Source: Chitinophagaceae bacterium (GTDB lineage: Bacteria; Bacteroidota; Bacteroidia; Chitinophagales; Chitinophagaceae). Taken from it: a stretch of 64,000 nucleotides of DNA. Of the stretch, positions 9,351-19,121 are shown one piece after another. The DNA is taken from positions 558,001 to 622,000 of the forward strand of contig JADJLJ010000001.1 of assembly GCA_016710165.1 (NCBI GenBank), written 5' to 3'. Below the pieces are notes generated by a model. The model searched no databases, was not told the DNA's origin, and was given only the letters and a program-made list of their open reading frames with translations. How positions within the stretch are numbered: the stretch's first letter is position 1; each line of letters begins with the position of its first letter. The position numbers and the translations under genes were made by a program.

Positions 9351-9986
9351 TTAAGGATTCTGCATCCAATTTGACGGGTCAGATCTCCAGTTTAACAGGG
9401 TGTTTTGAGCATCAGGACTTACAATTCCCTTTTCTAAGGCCAGGGCAATAAGGGTCTGGTAATCCGTAAGGGAATGATAAGGGATCCCGGCAGCTTTAAA
9501 TGCGTTTTCGGCTACCGGGAATCCGTAAGTAAAGATCGAAACCATCCCTATAACATCGGCCCCAACAGCTTTAAGCACATCGCAAACCTGCAAACTGCTC
9601 TTACCGGTGGAGATCAGGTCCTCGATAACCAGAACCTTCTGCCCTTTTTCCAAAACCCCCTCGATCTGGTTGCCCATACCATGCTCTTTGGGCTTGGGAC
9701 GAACATAGATATAGGGCAGTTTAAGCTGGTCGGATGCCATAGCCCCCCAGGCAATACCCGCTGTTGCCACCCCTGCCAGGACCTCTGAATCGGGGAATCT
9801 TTCAAAGATCACACTGCACATCTCACTTTTAATGAAATCCCGCACGTAGGGAAAGGACAATACTTTACGGTTATCACAATAAATGGGGCTTTTCCAACCG
9901 CTGGCCCAGGTAAAGGGTTGTTGCGGACTCAATTTAATTGCATTAATTTGTAACAGCTTTTCAGCCACGGCTTTTTCATTTGTCAT
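9351..9986 (-). CDS. pyrE: Orotate phosphoribosyltransferase
   Basis: The protein has 211 residues, usual for PyrE, from ATG 9986 (MTNEKAVAEKLLQINAIKLS); a longer in-frame extension is not conserved-looking. It converts orotate and PRPP to orotidine 5'-monophosphate in pyrimidine synthesis. Seen features are the substrate region FTWASGWKSPIYCDNRKVLS, the conserved loop RPKPKEHGMGNQIEG and the PRPP-binding motif VLVIEDLISTGKSS. The divergent Nudix gene begins only 43 bp away. Other pyrimidine genes (pyrB, pyrR) lie within 3.4 kb on the same strand but in separate units. Confidence 0.95.
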   Translation of the reverse strand: MTNEKAVAEKLLQINAIKLSPQQPFTWASGWKSPIYCDNRKVLSFPYVRDFIKSEMCSVIFERFPDSEVLAGVATAGIAWGAMASDQLKLPYIYVRPKPKEHGMGNQIEGVLEKGQKVLVIEDLISTGKSSLQVCDVLKAVGADVIGMVSIFTYGFPVAENAFKAAGIPYHSLTDYQTLIALALEKGIVSPDAQNTLLNWRSDPSNWMQNP

Positions 9987-10029
9987 GGCACAAATTTGAC
10001 CATTGCCGGTTGAAAACTGAAATTTATTT

Positions 10030-10659
10030 ATGTACATCAAGATCTACTTCGGTGATAAACCGGTTATCCTTTGCGATGAGATAGACAAGGAACTCAATGA
10101 GATCCTGCATCACCCCGATGCGGTCTTTGTGGATGAGATATCGGGCCGGGCCCTGAAATCAATGCTGCATGAAATAAAAAAAGAAGAATTTCATGCAGGC
10201 GTCATCTGGCACCCCCAACTGGAAGCGTTGAAAAAAGCCTTCTTCAAAAATTTCACTGTTATTGAAGCCGCCGGGGGGATCGTTCAAAACGATAAAAAGG
10301 AACTGCTTTTTATCCTGCGCCTCGGTAAATGGGACCTGCCCAAGGGAAAAATGGAAAAAAAAGAGAAGCCGGAGGATTGCGCCTTGCGGGAAGTAACAGA
10401 AGAGACCGGTGTAAAAGATTTAACCCTTCGGAAAAAAGTGGGAGAAACCTACCACGTGTATGATGAATTTGGAAAACATTTCTTAAAGATATCTCACTGG
10501 TTCTACATCACCTGCTCATCCAACCAGCAATTGACCCCGCAAACAGAAGAGCATATCACGGAAATAAAATGGGTAACAACAAGGGACATCAAAGAGCCGA
10601 TAAAAAACACGTACCCTTCCATTAAAGATATATTGGGTAAATTTTTTGATACGCCGTGA
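10030..10659 (+). CDS. Nudix hydrolase with about 75-residue N-terminal extension
   Basis: The protein has 209 residues from ATG 10030. A complete Nudix box lies at residues 106-128: G106, E112, then R120-E-V-T-E-E-T-G127. Members cleave nucleoside diphosphates linked to another group; the substrate cannot be told here. Residues 1-75 form a separate small region without a motif I recognise, and the catalytic domain starts near TVIEAAGGIV. It is transcribed divergently from pyrE and convergently with the thioesterase gene. Confidence 0.88.
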   Translation: MYIKIYFGDKPVILCDEIDKELNEILHHPDAVFVDEISGRALKSMLHEIKKEEFHAGVIWHPQLEALKKAFFKNFTVIEAAGGIVQNDKKELLFILRLGKWDLPKGKMEKKEKPEDCALREVTEETGVKDLTLRKKVGETYHVYDEFGKHFLKISHWFYITCSSNQQLTPQTEEHITEIKWVTTRDIKEPIKNTYPSIKDILGKFFDTP

Positions 10660-10701
10660 ACGGATGCAGGATACCGGATACCGGATGCGGGAAACCGGAT
10701 G

Positions 10702-11136
10702 CTAGGCAGCAGGCTTTTTAAGGATGGCTACGGTGAGGCGGCTGATGCAAACCAGTTTTCCCCGCTCATCATGGATTTTTATATCCCACACATGCGTGGA
10801 TGCCCCGATATGCAGGGGTGTACAGGTAGCCGTTACATATCCCTTTCTTGCACTGCGCACATGGTTGGCATTGATATCCAGTCCAACACAAATGAATTTA
10901 TCCGTATCGATCACAAAACTCGATGCCACACTTCCTACCGTTTCAGCCAGTGCACAACTGGCGCCCCCGTGCAATAATCCGTACGGTTGCCGGGTCCGGT
11001 CATCTACCGGCATTTTCATCCTGATAAAATCATCACCAATATCCACCCATTCCATACCCAGGTATTCAGCCATGGTATTCGGCCCAAGCGGAGCCAGGTC
11101 CGGCAGGGTGAGATCTTTATTGAACCAGATAGACAT
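10702..11136 (-). CDS. Hotdog-fold acyl-CoA thioesterase (PaaI/MenI-like)
   Basis: The protein has 144 residues from ATG 11136. The PaaI-type active-site segment GLLHGGASCALAE lies at 53-65, with H56-G-G and catalytic Glu65, and a second conserved stretch is VGLDINANHVRSARKG. Such enzymes hydrolyse acyl-CoA thioesters such as DHNA-CoA or phenylacetyl-CoA intermediates; the substrate is not evident. The gap to the upstream coaD is 18 bp, so the two are probably one transcript. Confidence 0.85.
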   Translation of the reverse strand: MSIWFNKDLTLPDLAPLGPNTMAEYLGMEWVDIGDDFIRMKMPVDDRTRQPYGLLHGGASCALAETVGSVASSFVIDTDKFICVGLDINANHVRSARKGYVTATCTPLHIGASTHVWDIKIHDERGKLVCISRLTVAILKKPAA

Positions 11137-11154
11137 AATGAAAATTACCGTTGG

Positions 11155-11631
11155 TTATTTCTTTTTTACAATGGACCGCCGGACCACTTCCGGCAGGAAC
11201 TGGGATACATCCCCCCCATTGCGAAGCACATCTCTTACCAGGGTGGAGGCTATTGAAGTAAATTGCGGTAAACAGGTCAGAAATACCGTTTCAATATCGG
11301 TGTCAATACTCCTGTTCATGTCTGCGATGGCCTTCTCGTATTCGAAATCGTTTACGTAACGTATGCCCCGTAAGATAAATTTTGCACCCACTTTTTTGCA
11401 GCAGTCAACCGTCAGTCCATCATAAGCCAATGCCTCTATCTTCGGGTTGTTCTTATAAATTTCCCGTACCCATTTTAAACGTTGCCTTTCGCTGAACATT
11501 GGTTTTTTATTACTGTTGCGGCCAAGACCGATCACCAGTTTATCAAACAATGGCAGGGCCCTGTCAATGATATCGGTATGACCCAGTGTTAGCGGATCGA
11601 ATGTTCCGGGGAATAAACAGATTCTTGGCAT
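11155..11631 (-). CDS. coaD: Pantetheine-phosphate adenylyltransferase
   Basis: The protein has 158 residues, the normal length. It makes dephospho-CoA from 4'-phosphopantetheine and ATP. The nucleotidyltransferase motif TLGH is at 15-18 after FPGTFDP, the second motif RGIRYVNDFEYE follows, and SIASTLVRD at 126-134 corresponds to ISSTxVR. ATG 11631 is the only sensible start. It is followed 18 bp later by the thioesterase gene. The 124 bp upstream contain short AT-rich repeats (copies of AGAATTAA and AATTAAAAATGAA at 11645-11690). Confidence 0.95.
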   Translation of the reverse strand: MPRICLFPGTFDPLTLGHTDIIDRALPLFDKLVIGLGRNSNKKPMFSERQRLKWVREIYKNNPKIEALAYDGLTVDCCKKVGAKFILRGIRYVNDFEYEKAIADMNRSIDTDIETVFLTCLPQFTSIASTLVRDVLRNGGDVSQFLPEVVRRSIVKKK

Positions 11632-11755
11632 GACACGAAGCTAATTAAGAATTTAGAATTAAGAATTAAAAATGAAGAATTAAAAATGAAATTTTTTGCA
11701 AGCATGGTACCGTATTGATGTGGAAGCCATTTTAGTTTGAGGAATTTTTAATTAC

Positions 11756-12685
11756 TCATTTTAAATCCCGGCCGGCTAAAAGATATAAAGCCGCCATCCG
11801 CACTGCCACCCCGTTCTCCACCTGCTGTAAGATGATCGACTGTTTGCTGTCTGCCACGTCACTGTCGATCTCCACACCCCGGTTTATGGGGCCGGGATGC
11901 ATGATCACGATCTCTTTTTTCAAACCATCCAGTAGTTTCCTGCTCACCCCATAGGCAAGATTGTATTCCCGTAACGAGGAGAACAACACCTGGTTTTGTC
12001 TTTCCAACTGGATACGAAGCACATTGGCCACATCACACCATTCCAATGCTTTCTTTAAGCTGTATTCCACTTTTACATGGAGCGCTTCTGCAATATATTT
12101 CGGTATCAGCGTTGGCGGACCGGCCACCATCACTTCTGCCCCCATTTTATTCAAAAGGTAAATATTGCTCAGCGCAACCCTCGAATGCATGATATCGCCA
12201 ACCAGCACGATCTTCTTCCCGGCAAGTGATCCCAGTTTTTCCTGTATGGACAATGCATCCAGCAATGCCTGCGTGGGGTGTTCGTTGATGCCATCACCTG
12301 CGTTGATAATCGCTGCAGGAACATGCTTAGACAGAAAATGCGGCGCCCCGCTGGCGCTGTGCCGCATCACCACCATATCCACTTTCATGCTCAGGATATT
12401 ATTCACCGTGTCCAGCAAAGTCTCCCCTTTGGATACGGATGAGGCGGAAGCAGTGAAATTAATGGTATCGGCACTCAGTCTTTTTTCGGCCAGTTCAAAC
12501 GATATCCTTGTACGGGTGGAATTTTCGTAAAACAGGTTCACTATGGTCACATCCCGCAAAGAAGGAACTTTTTTCACCGATCGCTGTAAAACTTCCTTGA
12601 ACTGGGTGGCGGTGGATAAAATGAGAGAAATGTCTTGTTCGGTGAGATCTTTAATGCCCAATAGATGTTTGGTAGATAGTTGCAT
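11756..12685 (-). CDS. pyrB: Aspartate carbamoyltransferase catalytic subunit
   Basis: The protein has 309 residues, typical for the catalytic chain. It joins carbamoyl phosphate and aspartate in the committed step of pyrimidine synthesis. Carbamoyl-phosphate motif S56-T-R-T-R, H136-P-T-Q within NEHPTQALLD, and HPGPINRGVEI near residue 265 are all present. No regulatory-chain gene (pyrI) is adjacent. It lies 165 bp downstream of pyrR on the same strand. The spacer holds a short tandem repeat (AATAGCTGCAAGGGG type) but no clear attenuator. Confidence 0.96.
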   Translation of the reverse strand: MQLSTKHLLGIKDLTEQDISLILSTATQFKEVLQRSVKKVPSLRDVTIVNLFYENSTRTRISFELAEKRLSADTINFTASASSVSKGETLLDTVNNILSMKVDMVVMRHSASGAPHFLSKHVPAAIINAGDGINEHPTQALLDALSIQEKLGSLAGKKIVLVGDIMHSRVALSNIYLLNKMGAEVMVAGPPTLIPKYIAEALHVKVEYSLKKALEWCDVANVLRIQLERQNQVLFSSLREYNLAYGVSRKLLDGLKKEIVIMHPGPINRGVEIDSDVADSKQSIILQQVENGVAVRMAALYLLAGRDLK

Positions 12686-12850
12686 TAAGCAGCAAAGCTA
12701 AGAGAAAAAAACAAGAAAACTAAAAAAGCAGCCGGGAAATAGCTGCAAGGGGAATAGCTGCAAGGGATAAGCCAGTAAATAAGAGGACCGGATAAATAAA
12801 AGAACCACCAAATTTAAGGATAACCCCCCTTGAGGCTTGTTACTTGCAAC

Positions 12851-13360
12851 TTAGTACAACATCACTTCCTCCCTGTCCCATTCCACTTTTACTTTCTGCG
12901 AGATCATGGAATCAATGGCTTTGCCGCAATAATCCGGCTGGATGGGAAGCTCCCGGTTGAAGCGCCGGTCTACCAGCACGCATAATTCCACTTTCTGCGG
13001 ACGGCCAAAATCCTGGATGGCATCCAGCGCAGCCCGGATCGTTCTGCCGGTATAAAGCACATCATCGATCAGTACAACTTTCTTATCTTCTATCGAGAAC
13101 GGGATATCCGTCTTGTTGGCAACATGCAGTTCATCCCGTATATCGTCGCGGTAAAAAGTTATGTCCAGCAGTCCGTACTGCAGCTTTTCGCCGGGGCAAA
13201 GTTCACGGATGCACTCCACCAGCCTGGATGCAACTTTTACACCACGGGGTTGTATGCCAATGAACACCACTTCATCCAGGTCCAGGTGATTTTCCATTAA
13301 CTGGTGGGCCAGTCGTAACAGGGTAAGATGCAATTGTTGTTTATCCAGGATCGTTTTCAA
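12851..13360 (-). CDS. pyrR: PyrR: pyrimidine regulatory protein/uracil phosphoribosyltransferase
   Basis: The protein has 169 residues. The PRPP-binding motif VVLIDDVLYTGRTI lies at 95-108. PyrR-type segments IGIQPRGVKVASRL and LDITFYRDDIR are also present, separating it from UPP-type enzymes. In Firmicutes PyrR binds pyr mRNA to cause attenuation; in Bacteroidota this is less clear and no PyrR-binding hairpin could be recognised in the spacer to pyrB. It is probably cotranscribed with pyrB. Confidence 0.92.
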   Translation of the reverse strand: MKTILDKQQLHLTLLRLAHQLMENHLDLDEVVFIGIQPRGVKVASRLVECIRELCPGEKLQYGLLDITFYRDDIRDELHVANKTDIPFSIEDKKVVLIDDVLYTGRTIRAALDAIQDFGRPQKVELCVLVDRRFNRELPIQPDYCGKAIDSMISQKVKVEWDREEVMLY

Positions 13361-13402
13361 ATCATTTCGTTTACAAAGCGAATTTATCTTTTATTGGCCG
13401 AT

Positions 13403-13426
13403 AAAAAAAGCCCCTGTTTGCAGGGG
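13403..13426 (-). terminator. Rho-independent terminator
   Basis: Stem CCCCTG/CAGGGG (13411-13416 and 13421-13426) with loop TTTG. On the minus strand it is followed by a T7 tract (13409-13403). It ends the gene finishing at 13451, before pyrR. Confidence 0.8.
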
Positions 13427-13450
13427 TTCTTATTGACGTGGTGGAGGATT

Positions 13451-14055
13451 TTATTTTCCACCCTTCAGTTCTTTCTGCAGGCCTTCCAGTTCTTCCCACT
13501 TCCCATCTGCAGCAAGCCTGGCCTGTTTGGGCCAGCTGGCAGGATCATGGATATTGAACCTGCTGCCGGCAGTTGCCAGTATTTCCTTTAGTTTTTTGAT
13601 GGAGGTCTTTGAAAGTTGTTTGTGGGTAAGGATACCGTTCCTGTTCAGAAGCAATGCGGTCTTCTTACCGATGCCCTCGATCTTTGACAGGTCATCCTTT
13701 GCAATTTCTTTTTTTGTTTGGAAACTGCTTTTACTTTCCTTATTTTTTTCTCCACGGGCTTTGCATCCGCTTCGGGGATCCGTACCATGCAATTCTCCAC
13801 CGGGTATCCATAAAATTCAGCCATTACTTTCTCGCTGTTGTCGTTCACCCAGCGGCCATTGCTGAGCAGGTAGCGGTACTGGTATTCTTTTCCTGCAGGC
13901 AGTTCAACCTCTGCATGCAGGGAACCATCTTCCTTCCATTGTAAGGCAATGCCCTCTTCCGGGTTCCAGTTATTGAATTCTCCTACTAAAATACATTCCG
14001 ATGCATCCATAAGATTGGATGCCGGTAATGTAAACCGAACTTTTGTTGTCATCAT
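13451..14055 (-). CDS. Early-set (CBM48-like) plus helix-hairpin-helix protein, frameshifted at an A7 run
   Basis: Two overlapping minus-strand frames together make a known Bacteroidota architecture. Residues 1 to about 90 are an isoamylase early-set/AMPK-CBM48-like domain (CILVGEFNNWNPEEG, then YQYRYLLSNGRWVNDNSEK). After a basic linker comes a helix-hairpin-helix domain (DDLSKIEGIGKKTALLLN, then ILATAGSRFNIHDPASWP). The frame changes at an A7 run (13715-13709). One added A gives a seamless protein of 201 residues. Alternatively, the zero-frame codons CAA AAA AAG place A-AAA-AAG, the dnaX-type -1 slippery heptamer, exactly in phase, and a -1 slip yields the same full-length product. Sequencing error is at least as likely given the other indels. 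It is followed by a terminator. Confidence 0.8.
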
Positions 14056-14072
14056 TGATATATTTGTTTATG

Positions 14073-15707
14073 TTATTTTTCCTGCATGAACGGATAGCGG
14101 TAATCCGTTGGTGAGTTAAAGGTTTCTTTGATCGTCCGGGCGCTTAACCAGCGGTATAAATTCAAAATAGAACCTGCCTTATCATTGGTGCCGCTTCCCC
14201 TTGCGCCGCCAAAAGGCTGCTGCCCCACTACCGCACCGGTAGGTTTATCGTTGATGTAAAAATTACCGGCGCTGTTACGCAACCTGTTTGTGGCCAGTTC
14301 CACCGCAAAACGGTCCTGGGCGATCACAGCACCCGTGAGTGCATAATCAGAAGTACTGTCTACCAGCCTGAGTGTCTCTTCATATTTATCCGCATCATAC
14401 ACATATACCGTAAGCACCGGCCCGAACAGTTCTTCGCACATGGTAACATAATAGGGGTCGGTTGCTTCAATGATGGTTGGCTCAATGAAGAAGCCCTCTG
14501 TTTTATCACACTTGCCTCCCACCCATATTTTTGCACCACTGTCTCTTTTTCTTGAATTCCGGATATATCCTTCCAGTTTATCAAAACTCTTTTCATCGAT
14601 CACGGCATTGATGAAATTGGTGAAATCCTCCACCGTTCCCATCTTCATGCTCTTCACCGCATCCACCAGTTTCTTTTTTATTTCTGCAGCCAGGTTGGAT
14701 GGGATATACGCCCTGGAAGCCGCCGAACATTTTTGTCCCTGGTATTCGAATGCGCCTCTTGCCAAGGCAGTAACGACCACATCCGGGTCGGCACTCTTGT
14801 GTGCGATCACAAAATCCTTGCCGCCTGTTTCACCAACGATTCGTGGATAAGAACGGTACATCGCCATATTCTTCCCGATGGTCTCCCACATCTTATTGAA
14901 TACGCCGGTACTACCTGTAAAATGGATGCCTGCAAAATCGCGGTGGTTGAAAACAACTTCGCCGATCGTCGGGCCATCAATGAATACCAGGTTGATCACA
15001 CCATCCGGCAGACCGGCTTCTTTTAAGATACGCATGAACATCTGTGCACTGTACACCTGGGTGTTGGCGCATTTCCAGATCACCACATTGCCGCACATGG
15101 CAGCAGAAGTGGGCAGGTTGCCTCCGATGGCAGTAAAGTTGAACGGCGTTAATGCAAATACAAAGCCTTCCAGCGGGCGGTATTCCATCCGGTTATTCAT
15201 GCTGGGGCCACTGATGGGTTGCTGGCGGTAAATATCACTTAAGAAATGAACATTGAACCGCAGGAAGTCGATCAGTTCACAGGCAGCATCGATCTCGGCC
15301 TGGAACGCATTTTTGCTCTGTCCCAGCATGGTGGTACCATTGATATACGGACGATACTTTCCGGCTAACAGATCTGCAGCTTTTAAAAAAATATTGGCCC
15401 TGTTCTCCCAGCTCATATTGGCCCACTTGTCTTTTACTTTCATGGCTGCATTGATCGCTTTGGTAACATGCTTTGCCTCGCCCACATGAAAATGCCCGAG
15501 CAGATGTTTACGCTCATGGGGCGGACGAAGTTCAACCGTTTTACCGGTCCTCACTTCCTCTCCGCCGATATACATCGGTACGTCGATCTTTGTGCTTTTT
15601 AATTCTTTTAATGCGGCTTTAAGTGCTGCTTTTTCTTTACTGCCTGGAGCATAAGAAAGGACAGGCTCATTGGCCGGCATCGGGTAATAAAAGTCTCCGT
15701 ATTGCAT
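14073..15707 (-). CDS. pruA: L-glutamate gamma-semialdehyde (1-pyrroline-5-carboxylate) dehydrogenase
   Basis: The protein has 544 residues from ATG 15707 (MQYGDFYYPMPANEPVLSYA); upstream codons in the same frame give an unlikely extension. It oxidises glutamate semialdehyde from proline breakdown to glutamate with NAD. The aldehyde dehydrogenase fold is shown by the cofactor motif FTGSTG (263-268), general base Glu293 in VGETGGK and catalytic Cys327 in EYQGQKCSAASRAY. Length and N-terminus fit the mitochondrial-type ALDH4A1 family. No proline dehydrogenase is nearby. The early-set/HhH gene starts 17 bp downstream. Confidence 0.93.
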   Translation of the reverse strand: MQYGDFYYPMPANEPVLSYAPGSKEKAALKAALKELKSTKIDVPMYIGGEEVRTGKTVELRPPHERKHLLGHFHVGEAKHVTKAINAAMKVKDKWANMSWENRANIFLKAADLLAGKYRPYINGTTMLGQSKNAFQAEIDAACELIDFLRFNVHFLSDIYRQQPISGPSMNNRMEYRPLEGFVFALTPFNFTAIGGNLPTSAAMCGNVVIWKCANTQVYSAQMFMRILKEAGLPDGVINLVFIDGPTIGEVVFNHRDFAGIHFTGSTGVFNKMWETIGKNMAMYRSYPRIVGETGGKDFVIAHKSADPDVVVTALARGAFEYQGQKCSAASRAYIPSNLAAEIKKKLVDAVKSMKMGTVEDFTNFINAVIDEKSFDKLEGYIRNSRKRDSGAKIWVGGKCDKTEGFFIEPTIIEATDPYYVTMCEELFGPVLTVYVYDADKYEETLRLVDSTSDYALTGAVIAQDRFAVELATNRLRNSAGNFYINDKPTGAVVGQQPFGGARGSGTNDKAGSILNLYRWLSARTIKETFNSPTDYRYPFMQEK

Positions 15708-15767
15708 ATTTCTTGATTTAGAAATGCAAAGATACATTCAAACCGGCCGGCGAAAAAATCTCATCCT

Positions 15768-17938
15768 TTATCGGATCTGGTACCATAAAGTAGTGCTTGC
15801 TTGCAGGGTTATGCTGCTGTTAGCCGGTATAGTTGTAACTGCTGTATTACTGAAATTGCGATAACTGCTGATTGTTTTGACAGATGGATTCTGATTAACG
15901 ATCACATACTCCCGCCTCCAACTACTGGAAGCTACAGGTAAGGTTATAGTCAATGGTGAAGCTCCCACCGAACTGGATATGATGATCGTATGGTCACCCT
16001 GGTTAAGGGTGACATCTCCTGTAATTATCTGTATCGAATTTGCAAAAGAACCATCAACATCCAGAGTTGAATTAGGAGCAAAAGTAGTAATCCCAACTTT
16101 CCCATCCTTTTTAAACCACACCCTATTGTTATATCCTCCTGTTTGAAAAACAATTGAACTGTCAGCAGCAAATAAAATTCCACTTCTCGCGGAGGTCTGG
16201 GCATTACCCGATATTATTCCATTCCCATTTAAATCATTACTTGACAGCTGAATAAAAAACTGACCATCATCTTCAAAAGCGACCGCACTCTGTGAATTTA
16301 TTGACCCTCCGGAAACTCCTCTTCTTACATGCAGTTTAGCGCCGGGTGTGATCGTTCCAATGCCCACATTTCCCAGCGTATCAATCACCATGCGGGTATT
16401 GCCGCCGGCAAAAGAGGACCCATAATTAAAAGCCAGTGACGTGTTCTGGTTCAGGCCCACATTCCATTGCCTGCCGGCGGGGAACAACGCATTCCGGAAA
16501 GAAACAGCAGCTTCCCCTACCGTTGCAATCGGCGAAGTACTCTCCACCATGATACCCTGTGCCCAGCCGCCATCATTGGGATTGGTATTCACCACGTGCA
16601 GGGAATGCACCGGCTTGGTGGTTCCAATGCCCACATTCACATCGGCTGTGGCGCCGTTTATACCGTTGATGCTTCCCAGGATCAGCGCATTATTGGTATC
16701 GGCCATGGCATAAGCACCCACGGTGGTGGTATTTGAATAATTGTTGTTCACGGTACCTGCACCCACGAAGGTATTGCGGCTTCCCGAAACATTGGTTCCA
16801 CCGGAATAACTCCCGATGGCTGTATTACTGTTGCCGCTGATATTAGTATTCAGGCTGGTTTGGCCTATGGCCAGATTCGGAACAGAGATGCTGGTATCGT
16901 TATATAAAGAAAATAGCCTACCGCAATATGCCCGTTGCCTCTTGGTTATTCAATAGGAATATGCGCCAATTGCGGTGTTACCAATACCGGTCAGCTGGTT
17001 GCTTCCCGAAAGCATACCGATATAGGTGTTGCTGTACCCGGTAACAAGGTTGTATCCTGCCTGTACGCCAACCGCGGTATTGAATCCTCCATCAAAAGGC
17101 CCGCCAATATTCTGGCCGGCAAAGCGTAAGGAACCCATTCCAACTGCCGTATTATACTGGTGTGATCTGCCCTCATACAATGAATAAGCGCCCAAACCGG
17201 TATTCCAGAAACCCAGTGTGTCGTTTGTCAATGAATAGTATCCTGCAGAAAGATTCCAATAACCGTTCTTTGTATTAACCTGTGATTGATATCCCAAGGC
17301 CGTATTTCCATATCCGCTTAAATTATTCTCTAACGCATAAGCACCAAATGCCGAATTATACTGCTGGGTGACCCTTTTGAGCGCCCGGTAACCGAAAGCG
17401 GTATTTTCCCCCTGGCTGATAAGCGACGTAAGGCTGCTGTCCCCAAACGCGGTATTGGCTGTTCCGGTTGTGATACGCTGCCCGGTACCCCTGCCGATAA
17501 GATAATTCTGCCGGTTTGCATTGAACTGGCCGATCCACACGTTATTCTGTTTGAACCGTAAAGGCATGGCATCTTTTGTTCCGATAAAATGCCGGGCGGT
17601 ATCGGTACCGGTATTGCCGCTGGTCTTCCACACAAGTGTATCCACAGCATTCATGAACGAAAGCCAGTTCCACCTGGTTCCGTCAAAGTAATGAAACCCG
17701 GTACTGTCGGGCGAGATCTGGTAGATCATTAAACCGGCTGCAGGCGAAGCAATGGCATTCTTCTGAGCCTTGGTCATCCGGGGAATGAGTATCCCCTTGT
17801 CGGTGCTTTTCACATCAAGTATAGAACTGCTGCTGGCAGTACTTCCATCGGTATTGATGGCAAAACTCTGGGCAGTGGTCTTTTGGAATGACACCAATGC
17901 AAGTGTAGTAAGGAGGAGGATGGCAAGGTTTCTTTCAT
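15768..17938 (-). pseudogene. YadA-head-like repeat surface protein with four apparent 1-nt deletions
   Basis: ATG 17938 is out of frame with an otherwise ideal signal peptide; adding one A in the AAA at 17935-17933 gives MKRNLAILLLTTLALVSFQK. The body is a left-handed-roll type repeat with NTA.G..SL units (NTAFGDSSL, NSAFGAYAL, NTALGYQSQ, NTAVGVQAG). The frame stops at TGA near 16950. Adding one base at each of about 16953, 16929 and 16911 restores the pattern (NNQEATGNIAVGYFSLYND) and returns to the original frame, which continues to 15768. The C-terminal part has VGIGT.TP.AKLHV units like phage tail-fibre shafts but shows no S74 protease motif. About 724 residues if repaired. Such proteins are common in Chitinophagaceae; export is inferred. 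Confidence 0.7.
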
Positions 17939-18001
17939 GTCAAAAAAATTAGACATGAATATAAAATATTTATTTTTTCCCCGCAAGGCTGCCCGGGACC
18001 T

Positions 18002-19091
18002 TTATTCCGTTTCCTTCTCACTCATCAAATACGCCTTAATGAACCCATCCAGTTCGCCGTCCATCACCGGGCCCACATTGCCCACTTCATAATCGGTGCG
18101 GTGGTCCTTGATCATTTTGTATGGATGGAAAACATAGCTGCGTATCTGGCTGCCCCATTCGATCTTTTTCTTCTTGCTGTTGGCCGCATCTTTCAGCGCA
18201 TTGCGTTTCTGCAGTTCTATTTCATACAGTCGGCTCTTCAGCATCTGCATGGCCAGTTCACGGTTTCCCAACTGGCTCCTGTCCTGCTGACACACCACTA
18301 CAATGCCGGTGGGGATATGCGTTAACTGAACCTTTGTTTCTACTTTGTTTACGTTCTGTCCGCCGGCGCCGCCGCTCCGGGATGTTTCCATTTTCACATC
18401 AGCAGGGTTAATGTCGATCTGGATGGTATCATCCACCAACGGGTACACATTCACACTGGCAAAGGAAGTATGCCGCCGGGCATTGCTGTCGAAAGGAGAG
18501 ATCCGTACCAGCCGGTGAACACCGTTTTCGCTTTTTAAGAATCCATAGGCAAAATCACCTTCAAACTCGTAGGTACATGTTTTAATACCGGCTCCATCGC
18601 CCCACTGCCAGTCGATCTCCGTAACTTTCCAGCCCTGCTTCTCGGCATACATGCGGTACATACGGGCCAACATCTCGGCCCAGTCCTGGCTTTCGGTACC
18701 ACCGGCACCGCTGTTTATCTGGAGCACGGCAGGCAGTTCATCTTCCGGTTCGTTGAGGGTACTCTTGAATTCGGCTTCTTCGATCTTACTGATGGCCTCA
18801 TCATAAGCTGCCTTCACTTCTTCTTCGGTGGCCTCGCCGGCCTTCCAGAATTCGAAGAGCACGGCAAAATCCTCCACGGCTGTATGCACAGCATGGTACA
18901 GGTTCATCCAGTACTCGTTTACTTTTATATCTTTCAGGATGGCAGTGGCACGGGCATTATCGTCCCAAAAACCCGGCGAAAGTGAAAGTTGTTTGTCGTT
19001 TGCAGTTTTGGCTTCCCTGTTAGCGACGTCAAAGAAACCTCCCCAAGACCAAAACACGGTCCCTCATAGATTTTAAATGCTCGATTGTCAT
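18002..19091 (-). CDS. prfB: Peptide chain release factor 2, with programmed +1 frameshift
   Basis: Frame 1 starts at ATG 19091 (MTIEHLKSMRDRVLVLGRFL) and meets an in-frame TGA at 19031-19029. Skipping one T, frame 2 continues DVANREAKTAND to 18002, giving 362 residues, the normal RF2 length. The GGQ catalytic motif is in SRSGGAGGQNVNKVET, and SPFDSNARRHTSF is family-typical. The factor recognises UGA and UAA stops and triggers peptide release. The shift site matches the well-known autoregulatory signal, so this frameshift is genuine. Confidence 0.96.
19028..19044 (-). promoter_or_regulatory. prfB programmed +1 frameshift signal (GGGGAGG TTT CTT TGA C)
   Basis: The minus strand reads GGGGAGG, TTT, CTT, TGA, C. 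A Shine-Dalgarno-like GGGGAGG ends 3 nt before the slippery CTT-T, and the stop is in the poor context TGAC. This is the conserved RF2 autoregulation signal: low RF2 slows termination at TGA and ribosomes slip +1 onto GAC. Confidence 0.95.
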
Positions 19092-19121
19092 GGCGCAAAG
19101 ATAAGGATTTGGGGTTTAAAG

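Noticed and set aside
16947..16952. TGA in the YadA-like gene as a selenocysteine or readthrough codon
   Set aside because: The sequence after the TGA only regains the repeat motif after base additions, so it arises from a frame change, not from recoding of the stop.
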